A DNA stretch of 64,000 nt. Source: G963665815 sp942492065 (GTDB taxonomy: Bacteria; Cloacimonadota; Cloacimonadia; Cloacimonadales; JAIOQZ01). Under the pieces are notes generated by a model, which worked only from the letters and a program-made list of their open reading frames with translations, searched no databases and had not been told where the DNA came from. Each line of letters begins with the position of its first letter. Position 1 is the first letter of the stretch. The stretch covers positions 41,306 to 105,305 of the forward strand of contig CALODV010000005.1 in NCBI GenBank assembly GCA_942492065.1, written 5' to 3'. Below are positions 1-6,773 of this stretch, piece after piece. Made by a program: the position numbers and the translations under genes.

Positions 1-1
1 C

Positions 2-739
2 ACGAACCAAGGCAGTAAAAAAGACCCAGGAATGGTAAAATTCTGGGCTGCTATTGGTTATGTGCAAAATTCTAATACGCTTTTGAGAGAAGTTTTTGAT
101 AAGCTAAATACAATAGGAATATGGGAATGGATGTTGACGCAAATATTGGATGACAATTTGTTTTCAGAGCATGTGCAAGAAAGATTTTCTCAAATTATGT
201 GTATTGCTTATTTAAATGGCCCTGAAAGTCTGGAAGAAGGAAATATATTCAGAAACCTTTTTGATTCTAATAACATTAAGCTCATTACATCAATAATTTC
301 ATTTATTAAAAACCTAAAAGATTTAACTGATGATCATTTAGAAAAAATTGAAGAGTTATGGGTACATATTGTACAAGATGAACTTTATTATATGCAAGAA
401 AACTTTCGAAGAGTTATTATATCTAGTTTGAAGTGGGTAGAGAAATTCAATAGAATAAGTAAAGATACATATGATTGTTTGGAAAAAATTATCACTGAAT
501 GTAAAAAATATGAATATAATGATTTCTTTAAATTCAAAAATGTGCTAAAAACACATGCACAGTCAGCTCCGAAGGATGTATGTCATCTATTCTTGAAAAT
601 TCTTGAAAATATCACAATAGATAATTCTTATCGAGATATAGTTAAAGAGATTTTTGATTCAATAAAAGGTCAAGAATGTTCCAAATGTATAATAAATTTA
701 AAGGAGAGACTGATAGCGAAAGGACTTTTGACGGTTTAA
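2..739 (+). CDS. C-terminal part of an unrecognised AT-rich helical protein (5'-truncated by window edge)
   Basis: The reading frame is open from the first bases of the window, and the first Met (position 32) has no Shine-Dalgarno, so this is the 3' part of a longer gene. About 245 residues are visible. They are rich in Leu, Ile, Lys and Glu and look all-helical, with regularly spaced amphipathic helices as in HEAT/ARM-like solenoids. There is no signal peptide, membrane segment or catalytic motif. The sequence is more AT-rich than the metabolic genes downstream, resembling the gene at 18345-22136. Large helical C-termini of this kind are common in STAND NTPases and other conflict-system proteins, but nothing here proves that. 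Function unknown. Confidence 0.6.
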   Translation, partial: TNQGSKKDPGMVKFWAAIGYVQNSNTLLREVFDKLNTIGIWEWMLTQILDDNLFSEHVQERFSQIMCIAYLNGPESLEEGNIFRNLFDSNNIKLITSIISFIKNLKDLTDDHLEKIEELWVHIVQDELYYMQENFRRVIISSLKWVEKFNRISKDTYDCLEKIITECKKYEYNDFFKFKNVLKTHAQSAPKDVCHLFLKILENITIDNSYRDIVKEIFDSIKGQECSKCIINLKERLIAKGLLTV

Positions 740-817
740 TAGGAGCCTCTTCCAAAAATTTCACCTTGACACAAAAGCTCATTAATTACTCATCAGGGGA
801 ATAGCTAAGGAGTATTA

Positions 818-1525
818 ATGAAAAGAACATTAAGCATTTTAGTTATCATAGTAGGATTTGTAATGTTTGCCTGTAAAGATAACTCTGTGGTGAGACCTTC
901 CGATGGGAAAGAAATTACTCATTACTATGTAACAATACAGCAATCTGATCCTGATGCAAAAATATACGCAAATGTAGAGCCATCTGCAATAGAGCTGACG
1001 GCTTCAGTAGAATCAAACATCGGAACTTACGAGCCAGGGGTCTCTATTGTATGGAGAACCACAATTGGTTCAATTATAAACTCATCGATTACAGATGAGA
1101 ACGGAGAATCAAATGTTCTACTGAGAAGCCATGGATATTTTGGTAAGGCATTAGTTACGGCTGGAGTCAATGGATCATCTCACAGTATTTACGTCAATAT
1201 TCAGGATGACCCTCCAGCAGATACAATGTTTGTAAGTATTGTTGATTCCCTGGCATTGAGGAATTCAACTATAATTCAAGTGACTTCCATTTTGACAGAA
1301 TACAATACACCTGTTCTCGATGGAACAAGTGCAGTCTTCAGAACAGATCTTGGTAATTTCCAATTAGCGGACGGAACTAACACCGGGCAATCGTTTCAAG
1401 ACTTAATTTATGATGGTGAATGTGAAGCCATATTTTTTGCCGGATATTTCGAAACTGGTATTGCTACAATCGAAATTAAAATTGATGATTTTGTCTACGA
1501 ACATAAAATTACGATTATTGAATGA
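818..1525 (+). CDS. Lipoprotein with bacterial Ig-like domain
   Basis: The 235-aa protein starts with a short basic N-terminus and hydrophobic stretch ending in VMFAC, a plausible lipobox with Cys19 as the lipidated residue, so it should be anchored in the envelope. The rest is beta-rich. Residues about 35-130 read like an invasin-type (Big_1) Ig-like domain: alternating hydrophobics, a WRTTIGSI segment followed by TDENGES, the usual late-strand signature of this fold. A second, diverged domain may follow (about 140-235). The start is supported by AAGGAG just upstream of ATG. It stands alone before arsR. Likely a surface or periplasmic structural or adhesion protein; no enzymatic motif seen. 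Confidence 0.7.
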   Translation: MKRTLSILVIIVGFVMFACKDNSVVRPSDGKEITHYYVTIQQSDPDAKIYANVEPSAIELTASVESNIGTYEPGVSIVWRTTIGSIINSSITDENGESNVLLRSHGYFGKALVTAGVNGSSHSIYVNIQDDPPADTMFVSIVDSLALRNSTIIQVTSILTEYNTPVLDGTSAVFRTDLGNFQLADGTNTGQSFQDLIYDGECEAIFFAGYFETGIATIEIKIDDFVYEHKITIIE

Positions 1526-1548
1526 GTGATAATCCCCCAATTTTCTCC

Positions 1549-1583
1549 TTGACACAAAATATCTATTTGGCAATTTTGCCAAA
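1549..1583 (+). promoter_or_regulatory. arsR promoter with overlapping ArsR operator palindrome
   Basis: A -35 TTGACA (1549-1554) is followed by an AT-rich -10 region overlapped by the palindrome TTTGGCAATTTTGCCAAA (1566-1583, 8-nt arms, 2-nt centre). The arsR start codon lies 13 nt downstream. The core TTGGCA-N4-TGCCAA recurs at 2001-2016 before the permease gene. Position over the core promoter suggests autorepression by the ArsR protein encoded next to it; that pairing is inference. Confidence 0.7.
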
Positions 1584-1596
1584 AAGGAAGTAAATT

Positions 1597-1917
1597 ATGA
1601 GTAAATTCGATAAAGTTAAATACGATGAAATGGCTAAGATAATTAAGTCTATGGCGCATCCGACCAGGTTGTTCATTGTGGATGAACTCAGTAAGCAGGA
1701 TCACTGTGTGTGCGAGCTAACCGAAATGATCGGTGCAGACACATCTACCGTATCCAAACACCTGACGGTTCTTAAGAATACAGGTATAGTGCAGGACAGA
1801 AAAGAAGGCAACAACGTTTACTACTCCCTCAGATGCTCCTGCGTGCTGTCGTTCTACCAGTGTGTCAGAGATGTCATCAGCCATAACGTGGAAGATCAGC
1901 TTAAACTGCTGAAATAA
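1597..1917 (+). CDS. ArsR/SmtB-family winged-helix repressor
   Basis: A 106-aa protein of typical ArsR length. Residues about 13-35 give the conserved first helices (MAHPTRLFIVDEL), then the recognition-helix region DTSTVSKHLTVLKNTGIV, and the wing DRKEGNNVYYSL. Cys37 and Cys39 in the CVCEL motif occupy the classic ArsR metal(loid)-binding position of the DNA-binding helix; Cys80, Cys82 and Cys89 near the C-terminus could add ligands. This argues for a thiophilic inducer such as As(III), Sb(III) or an organoarsenical. Start set by AAGGAAG upstream of ATG. It probably binds the palindrome overlapping its own promoter and the copy at 2001-2016, so it likely governs the permease and AhpD-like genes downstream. 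Confidence 0.9.
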   Translation: MSKFDKVKYDEMAKIIKSMAHPTRLFIVDELSKQDHCVCELTEMIGADTSTVSKHLTVLKNTGIVQDRKEGNNVYYSLRCSCVLSFYQCVRDVISHNVEDQLKLLK

Positions 1918-2000
1918 ATATACAGGTCTTTATAAAAAATTAACAGAGTATAATAGTAATTTAACAGATGGGGCAACTCATCATTTTTTAGAAACAGTAC

Positions 2001-2016
2001 TTGGCATAATTGCCAA
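2001..2016 (+). promoter_or_regulatory. Second ArsR-type operator palindrome upstream of permease
   Basis: TTGGCATAATTGCCAA has 6-nt arms TTGGCA/TGCCAA separated by 4 nt, the same core and spacing as the palindrome over the arsR promoter (1567-1582). It lies about 180 nt before the permease start chosen here, in a 281-bp intergenic region. The shared site suggests co-regulation of arsR and the permease-AhpD pair. Confidence 0.65.
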
Positions 2017-2198
2017 ACAGCCACATATTAGGGGCTTCATTCAGTTACAGCTTGAGACGTTGATTCTTTTAAGATTCGGTGAACTTCATGATTCATCGAA
2101 AATATAATCAAGCTCTAACAATAGTACATAGCTCAATGAATTATGAAGTTCATCAACTGATCTGGTTTGATGAAGTCCTTGATATAAAAGAGGTTAAA

Positions 2199-3164
2199 AT
2201 GTTTAAATATCTCGATCTCGGTGTCAGAAAATTAGTCGAAAATGTGTTTAACGTATCCATGGAAACACATCTCGGGGAAAGCATCCACTTCTTCATATAT
2301 GATGTGGTTAAAATACTCATCCTGCTTTCGGTTATGATATTCATTATATCTTACCTGAGAAGTTTCTTTCAGCCGGAACGCACGAAGAAGATTCTTACCC
2401 ACTTCTCAGGCATAAAAGGCAATATTATTGCTTCACTGCTGGGGATTGTCACGCCGTTCTGTTCCTGTTCATCCGTACCGCTTTTCATAGCTTTTGTTGA
2501 AGCAGGAATTCCTGTGGGCGTAACTTTTTCATTCCTGATCACATCACCCATTGTTAACGAAGCGGCATTTATTATACTGCTGGGGACATTCGGCTGGAAG
2601 ATAGCTGTGATCTACGTTTTCCTCGGTGTAGTAATCGGGGTTATCGGTGGCATCATCATCGGCAGCCTTAAGCCGGAACGATATGTCGAAGAATATGTCT
2701 TCAAGCTCAAAGCCGGAAATCTGGGCGATATTCAACAGACCTTCCGCGATCGTATAGACTTTGCTTTCGAGCAGGTAAAAGAGATTCTGCAGAGAATCTG
2801 GCTGTTCCTGCTTATAGGTATCGGACTGGGGGCTGCAATCCACGGCTGGGCACCGGCTGACCTGCTTGCTAAGTATGCCGGACCAAACAACCCTATAGCT
2901 GTTCTGGTTGGTGTGATCATAGGTATTCCGTTGTACTCCAATGCCCTGGGAACCATCCCTATAGCCGAAGCACTGATTGGCAAAGGTGTTGGACTGGGTA
3001 CAGCATTGTCATTCATGATGGCTGTAACAGCGCTTTCCCTGCCGGAACTGATTATCCTGAGAAAGGTTGTTAAACCCAGACTGCTGGTCTACTTTGTAGC
3101 TATAACCGGAGCCGGAATAATAGCTGTGGGATACATTTTTAACATGATTTATCATTTAATATAG
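2199..3164 (+). CDS. DUF318/ArsP-type permease
   Basis: A multi-pass membrane protein of 321 aa with about eight hydrophobic segments. The motif TPFCSCSSVPL (residues 85-95) with its paired Cys88/Cys90 is the hallmark of the DUF318 (ArsP_1, PF03773) permease family, whose characterised members export trivalent organoarsenicals. A second copy-like region (GIPLYSNALGTIPIAEAL) shows the usual internal duplication of the family. The frame is open 40 codons upstream, but ATG at 2199 has AGAGG at good spacing and matches the family start, so the longer version was rejected. It follows an ArsR operator and precedes an AhpD-like gene by 24 nt. Substrate (arsenical or other soft metal) is inferred from the regulator. 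Confidence 0.85.
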   Translation: MFKYLDLGVRKLVENVFNVSMETHLGESIHFFIYDVVKILILLSVMIFIISYLRSFFQPERTKKILTHFSGIKGNIIASLLGIVTPFCSCSSVPLFIAFVEAGIPVGVTFSFLITSPIVNEAAFIILLGTFGWKIAVIYVFLGVVIGVIGGIIIGSLKPERYVEEYVFKLKAGNLGDIQQTFRDRIDFAFEQVKEILQRIWLFLLIGIGLGAAIHGWAPADLLAKYAGPNNPIAVLVGVIIGIPLYSNALGTIPIAEALIGKGVGLGTALSFMMAVTALSLPELIILRKVVKPRLLVYFVAITGAGIIAVGYIFNMIYHLI

Positions 3165-3188
3165 CAATATAAACAAAAGGAGATTACT

Positions 3189-3512
3189 ATGAGAATGTTA
3201 GCTGAATTCTTCCCTGAATTTGCAGAAAAACTTGATGAAATGGATAAACTTTACGAAGAAAAGAGAACTATCGACGAAAAGACTTATCAGTTCATCTGTC
3301 TTGCACTGTCTATTAAAGGCAGGTCCAAGCCTTGCGTACTCAAGCACTTTAAAGGAGCTCTGGAAGCAGGAGCAACCGTTAAAGAACTGTCATATATACT
3401 GGCACTTACAATGCGTGAAGCTGCCGGAGCAGATGACTGCTGGACCCACGATGTAATCGGTGAATGGAAAGACATCCTTGCCGGAAACATCTCCTGCGAC
3501 TGCCAGAAATAG
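3189..3512 (+). CDS. AhpD-like carboxymuconolactone decarboxylase-family protein
   Basis: A 107-aa all-helical protein matching the CMD/AhpD fold: FxELxxxxK-like N-terminus, TIDEKTYQFICLALSI, then KHFKGALEAGATVKEL and a C-terminal helix. The family's redox motif is usually C-x2-C-x3-H. Here the second Cys and the His are kept (Cys49, His53) but the first Cys is Ser46, so the classical disulfide cannot form. Other cysteines (37, 84, and CDC at 103-105) might take part in chemistry or bind metal. RBS AAAGGAG precedes ATG. Probably co-transcribed with the permease and under ArsR control. Exact reaction unknown. Confidence 0.8.
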   Translation: MRMLAEFFPEFAEKLDEMDKLYEEKRTIDEKTYQFICLALSIKGRSKPCVLKHFKGALEAGATVKELSYILALTMREAAGADDCWTHDVIGEWKDILAGNISCDCQK

Positions 3513-3524
3513 TAACCGTTTAAT

Positions 3525-3560
3525 CACCTTCGGAATGGTCTAAGGACCTTCCGAATGGTG
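3525..3560. repeat. REP-like hairpin pair
   Basis: Two 14-nt units, ACCTTCGGAATGGT and ACCTTCCGAATGGT, stand head to tail 6 nt apart and fold on each other (core TTCGGAA pairs with TTCCGAA; single-base bulges on each arm). The same architecture recurs at 29782-29814 and 30185-30218 around the RAYT remnant. It follows the AhpD-like gene and may also help end transcription. Confidence 0.7.
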
Positions 3561-3810
3561 TGTTTAGCTTTTTAGAATATTAATAAGTTTATTTAAAATG
3601 TCATAGCAGAATACATCAAGATTGGGGTGTGCAAATCAGATGTAGGGAACAATAATCATTGTACCGGGTTTTAGCCCCTCTGTCTCCATTCTGTCGACAT
3701 CTCCCTGTTGATATTTTTAGCAAAAATCCAGGGAGAACATACTTAGTGCAGGACTTGAGAAGCTCTACTTAACCGCGTAGAGACAAATGGAAGTTTGACT
3801 CAGTTAAGCG

Positions 3811-3873
3811 CCTTTGGAATGGTCTTGACACCCTTAGATGTTTTCGAAGAAATACATCCAGAAAAATCCAAAT
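3811..3873. repeat. Dispersed repeat shared with the RAYT/REP locus
   Basis: CCTTTGGAATGGTC followed by TTGACA is a diverged REP unit. From 3834 to 3873 the sequence matches the complement of 29701-29740 at about 35 of 40 positions, including an uninterrupted 28-nt identity (3835-3862). In the 29.7 kb copy this block is the tail of the broken transposase frame, so this may be the remnant of a second copy. Confidence 0.65.
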
Positions 3874-3995
3874 GGTGTGGAATAGAATTAAATTTGAAAC
3901 ACAAGATGTTGTGTATCTACAATAGGTTAAAACTCTCTGGTTCACACCTTACGGAGCTCATACATTTATTGGGGATTCTTTTCTAAAAACGGTAC

Positions 3996-4166
3996 GCTCC
4001 TAAAGGAGCTGACGAGTGTCATTCCACCTGAGTGTTTTTCCCCACAATTAATTATGCAGATATCTTAAAATCACATTAATTTCTTCACCCATATATACGC
4101 CTGCTCCGGAGGAGCTATATGTTTGTAGTAATGCTATTACAATACAGACAAAAACTCCGTAGGAGT
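3996..4166. repeat. Cluster of small GGAGC/GGAGT hairpins
   Basis: Three short perfect hairpins: GCTCC-TAAA-GGAGC (3996-4009), GCTCC-GGA-GGAGC (4103-4115) and ACTCC-GTA-GGAGT (4154-4166). The latter two are followed or preceded by TATATGTTTGTAG and its near complement (CAGACAAAAA), so they form the ends of one longer inverted element of about 64 nt. Similar elements are known as dispersed intergenic repeats in Bacteroidetes-type genomes. Confidence 0.55.
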
Positions 4167-4177
4167 GCCCTTCCTTT

Positions 4178-4196
4178 GCATTGACACTGTCAATGC
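4178..4196. repeat. 19-nt perfect palindrome
   Basis: GCATTGACA-C-TGTCAATGC has 9-nt arms around one base. It is not followed by a T-run in either direction, so it is not an obvious terminator. It may be an operator or another repeat remnant. Confidence 0.5.
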
Positions 4197-4241
4197 ACTC
4201 TAAATAACCTTGCGCAGACTTTAGTTCGCTGTTATAGCTGC

Positions 4242-4273
4242 AAAAAAAACCTCCGGTAATCAACCGAAGGTTT
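4242..4273 (-). terminator. Rho-independent terminator of tRNA-Val
   Basis: Read on the minus strand, AACCTTCGGTT, a short loop and ACCGGAGGTT form a stem followed directly by a run of eight T. It lies 30 nt beyond the tRNA-Val 3' end. Confidence 0.8.
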
Positions 4274-4301
4274 ATTTATAAGTTATTTTTTGTCTTTAAA
4301 A

Positions 4302-4378
4302 TGGTGGGTGATACTAGATTCGAACTAGTGACCTCTTCGATGTCAACGAAGCACTCTAACCAACTGAGCTAATCACCC
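4302..4378 (-). tRNA. tRNA-Val (anticodon GAC)
   Basis: The minus strand gives a complete cloverleaf of 77 nt: acceptor GGGTGAT/ATCACCC, D-arm TAGCTCAGTTGGTTAGA, anticodon stem CTTCG/CGAAG with loop TTGACAT (anticodon GAC), T-arm with GGTTCGAATC-like core (TAGTTCGAATCTA), discriminator A and an encoded CCA. It reads GUC/GUU valine codons. Confidence 0.95.
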
Positions 4379-4457
4379 GAGTTATTTCACTTTTTCCAGA
4401 CAAAAGATTTTTGTCAAGTTTCTATAGTATGAAAACATTATCATCAAACGTAAAAGC

Positions 4458-4483
4458 ATCTCCCTTCGACTCCGCTCAGGGAG
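4458..4483. repeat. Hairpin repeat TCCCTTCGACTCCGCTCA, copy 1
   Basis: TCCCTTCGACTCCGCTCA (4461-4478) followed by GGGAGC closes a CTCCCT/AGGGAG stem. An identical 18-nt core lies at 18013-18030. This kind of short element is scattered in many bacterial genomes; mechanism unknown. Confidence 0.6.
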
Positions 4484-4576
4484 CTTGTATAATATAATCT
4501 ATCTACAAGTTAAGCTGTTTGAACGGATTCGAAATAGCGTCGTAAAAAGGACGATTGCTTCACATGATAATTTCTG

Positions 4577-6550
4577 TTACTCTATTACGCAGAGAACTGC
4601 ATCCTTTGGCACCTGATCGCCTGCACCGAAAGGTATTTCTTTAACAACACCTTCTGTGTGAGCTTCGATGTTGTTATACATTTTCATAGCTTCCAGAACA
4701 AGGATGGTGTCTCCCGGTTTTACTGTGTCACCGACATTCACCTTGTACTCAATAATCATTCCCGGGATAGGTGCAACTACAGCATGTTGCCCGTCATCAA
4801 GCTTAGGAGGAATAATTTCCTGTTTCTTAACCGGTTTTGGAGCAGCAGCCTTAGGTTTAACCTGTGGTACTCTCGGAGCAGAAACTGCTGCAGGAGCTCC
4901 GGCAACAGCAGGAACGCCGTCTTCCCCGACTTCAACTGTAAAGTGTTCATCATCAATAAACACATTGAATGTTCTGAGATTATCAGGTTTTTCAGGTGTC
5001 TCTTTTTTCTCAACTAGCTGTCCGTTGAGAGCTTTCTCTACAAGTGCTTTTTCAAGCTCAACTTCTTCCATTGTCTTGGGCATTACATCTTTTGGCGGTT
5101 CTGTCTTACCGTATTTCCAGGAGAGGAATCTCTTACCTGTTACAGGATACAGAGCGCAAATCAGTACATCATCAATGTCTTTGGCAAGATCACCGATATC
5201 AGCCTTGATCTTCTCAAGTTCAGGCTCAATTACATCACCGGGGCGACATGTGATAGGTTCGTTTCCGCGTGGGTAACCTTCAAGAGCTTTTGCCTGTACT
5301 TCCGGATTCATTGGTCTGGTTGTTTTACCGTAGAGTCCGTAACAAAGGTCTTTAACCTGCTCTGTAATTCTGGTGTAGCTTTCGCCTTCACCGTCAAACA
5401 GTACATTGTTTACTGTCTGAATTCCCACAATCTGACTTGTAGGTGTAACCAGAGGAATCTGTCCCAGATCTTTTCTTACAGCCGGCAGTGTTTCAAACAC
5501 TTCTTCGAGCTTATCAAGAGAATCCATTTGTTTAAGCTGGTTAACCAGATTAGAAAGCATTCCGCCCGGTGTCTGGTGCAGAATAACATTGATATCGATA
5601 ACTGAGAGTTTTGTGTTATCAAGATAATGCATGTATTTAGGGATGAATTTCTCTATTTTCTTGGAGATTTCAGCGAGGAAATTGATATCCATTCCTGAAT
5701 CTCTGTTTGTACCGAGGAAAGAAGCAACGATAGGTTCAACTGCTGTATGAGAGGTTCTGTAAGCAAGAGGTGACATACATGTATCCACAATATCCACACC
5801 TGCTTCAATTGCCTTGAATATAGCGAGATCACCCATACCTGAGGTAAAGTGAGTATGAAGATGAATCGGCACTTCTACGTTAGCTTTTAACGCTTTTACA
5901 AGGTTATATGCATCGTATGGTGATATAAGACCAGCCATATCCTTGATACAGATTGAGTCTGCGCCAATTTCTACCAGTTCTTTAGCTTTATCTACATAGT
6001 AATCCAGATTGTATACGTCACCGCCCATTCTTGGTTCAGTCAGTGAGTAACATACTGTTCCCTGGAAGTGTTTTCCGTTTTTCTTGATTACTTTTACAGC
6101 AGTCTGGAAGTTTCTGAAATCGTTCAGTGCATCGAATACTCTGAAAATATCGATTCCGTTTTCACAGGCTCTTTGTACAAATGCTTCCACTACATCATCA
6201 GCGTAGTTTCTGTATCCAACAAGATTCTGACCACGCAGAAGCATGGAGAATGGTGTATTTCTTATATGTTTTTTCAGTTCACGAATTCTTTCCCATGGAT
6301 CTTCGTTCAGGTATCTGTGCATTGTGTCAAAGGTTGCTCCACCCCAGACTTCCATAGCCCAGAATCCTGCTTTATCCATATCTTCTGCTATTGTAATAAG
6401 GTCTTCTGTTCTACCTCTTGTAGCAAAAATTGACTGGTGTCCGTCTCTTAAAGATACATCCTGAATTTTCACAGGATTAGCTGCTGCCGGACGACCTTTT
6501 TCGTAGTTCATCTCAGTCATTTCAACAGTTCCATGTTGATCAAACTTCAT
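4577..6550 (-). CDS. Biotin-carrying carboxyltransferase, pyruvate carboxylase B / oxaloacetate decarboxylase alpha / transcarboxylase 5S type
   Basis: The 657-aa protein carries an N-terminal HMGL-like TIM barrel (about 25-300: DVSLRDGHQS with metal-binding Asp36, IDIFRVFDALND, the carboxy-Lys motif ICIKDMAG, and the metal ligands HLHTH), a conserved PycB/OADA domain (about 310-500), a Pro/Ala-rich linker, and a C-terminal biotinyl domain with EAMKM, Lys623 being the biotin site. It moves carboxyl between carboxybiotin and pyruvate/oxaloacetate. Start is supported by GGAGG. It lies downstream of a 12S-like carboxyltransferase and a 60-aa protein on the same strand. No membrane OadB/MmdB gene is nearby, so a soluble transcarboxylase is at least as likely as a sodium pump; a PycA partner is also absent here. 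Confidence 0.92.
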   Translation of the reverse strand: MKFDQHGTVEMTEMNYEKGRPAAANPVKIQDVSLRDGHQSIFATRGRTEDLITIAEDMDKAGFWAMEVWGGATFDTMHRYLNEDPWERIRELKKHIRNTPFSMLLRGQNLVGYRNYADDVVEAFVQRACENGIDIFRVFDALNDFRNFQTAVKVIKKNGKHFQGTVCYSLTEPRMGGDVYNLDYYVDKAKELVEIGADSICIKDMAGLISPYDAYNLVKALKANVEVPIHLHTHFTSGMGDLAIFKAIEAGVDIVDTCMSPLAYRTSHTAVEPIVASFLGTNRDSGMDINFLAEISKKIEKFIPKYMHYLDNTKLSVIDINVILHQTPGGMLSNLVNQLKQMDSLDKLEEVFETLPAVRKDLGQIPLVTPTSQIVGIQTVNNVLFDGEGESYTRITEQVKDLCYGLYGKTTRPMNPEVQAKALEGYPRGNEPITCRPGDVIEPELEKIKADIGDLAKDIDDVLICALYPVTGKRFLSWKYGKTEPPKDVMPKTMEEVELEKALVEKALNGQLVEKKETPEKPDNLRTFNVFIDDEHFTVEVGEDGVPAVAGAPAAVSAPRVPQVKPKAAAPKPVKKQEIIPPKLDDGQHAVVAPIPGMIIEYKVNVGDTVKPGDTILVLEAMKMYNNIEAHTEGVVKEIPFGAGDQVPKDAVLCVIE

Positions 6551-6580
6551 TGTTCCTCCAAATATTCTATATATATTTTT

Positions 6581-6763
6581 TTATCTTTTAACTATTCTTC
6601 TTTGTACGAGCGATCTGTTCTGCATGATAGTCTGTCTGCTCTGTAATGCCCATGGTGAAGGGTATACTGCAGGCTTCTGGTATGCTATGGCAGATCTCTG
6701 TTCTTCTTCCTGTCTTAAAAGACACATTACAGCACCGACTGCGGCTTTTTGCTTAGCATTCAT
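6581..6763 (-). CDS. Small accessory protein of the carboxyltransferase operon
   Basis: A 60-aa protein lying between the two carboxyltransferase genes, 10 nt after the first and 30 nt before the second. The N-terminal helix (NAKQKAAVGAVMCLL) and the tail PWALQSRQTIMQNRS resemble small OadG/MmdC-associated proteins often encoded beside acyl-CoA carboxylase subunits, whose tails end in a similar W-A-L-x-x-R-x-x-x-M pattern. No membrane segment long enough for a canonical gamma subunit is seen, so it may be a soluble assembly or stabilising factor. The match is by motif memory only. Confidence 0.6.
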   Translation of the reverse strand: MNAKQKAAVGAVMCLLRQEEEQRSAIAYQKPAVYPSPWALQSRQTIMQNRSLVQRRIVKR

Positions 6764-6773
6764 TTTGGCCGCC

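Larger units (their letters stand above)
3513..4241. other. Repeat-rich gene-free stretch
   Basis: No credible gene is visible in about 730 nt. It holds the REP pair at 3525-3560; an inverted repeat TCTCCCTG...CAGGGAGA around 3701-3745; a REP half-unit with GGTCTTGACA (3811-3830) joined to a block shared with the RAYT locus (3834-3873); small hairpins with GGAGC stems at 3996-4009, 4103-4115 and 4154-4166; and a 19-nt palindrome at 4178-4196. It looks like a graveyard of short palindromic elements. Confidence 0.7.

Noticed and set aside
2079..2198. 40-codon N-terminal extension of the permease
   Set aside because: No RBS, not hydrophobic like the family start, while ATG at 2199 has AGAGG at correct spacing and aligns with the family.
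3795..3986. 63-codon plus-strand frame in the repeat-rich gap
   Set aside because: It runs through a REP half-unit and the RAYT-tail block and lacks an RBS; judged repeat sequence, not a gene.
4048..4263. 71-codon minus-strand frame
   Set aside because: Starts inside the tRNA-Val terminator and spans three hairpin repeats.
4668..5276. 202-codon plus-strand frame
   Set aside because: Antisense to the biotin-domain carboxyltransferase; low-complexity Ser/Gly translation typical of a shadow frame.
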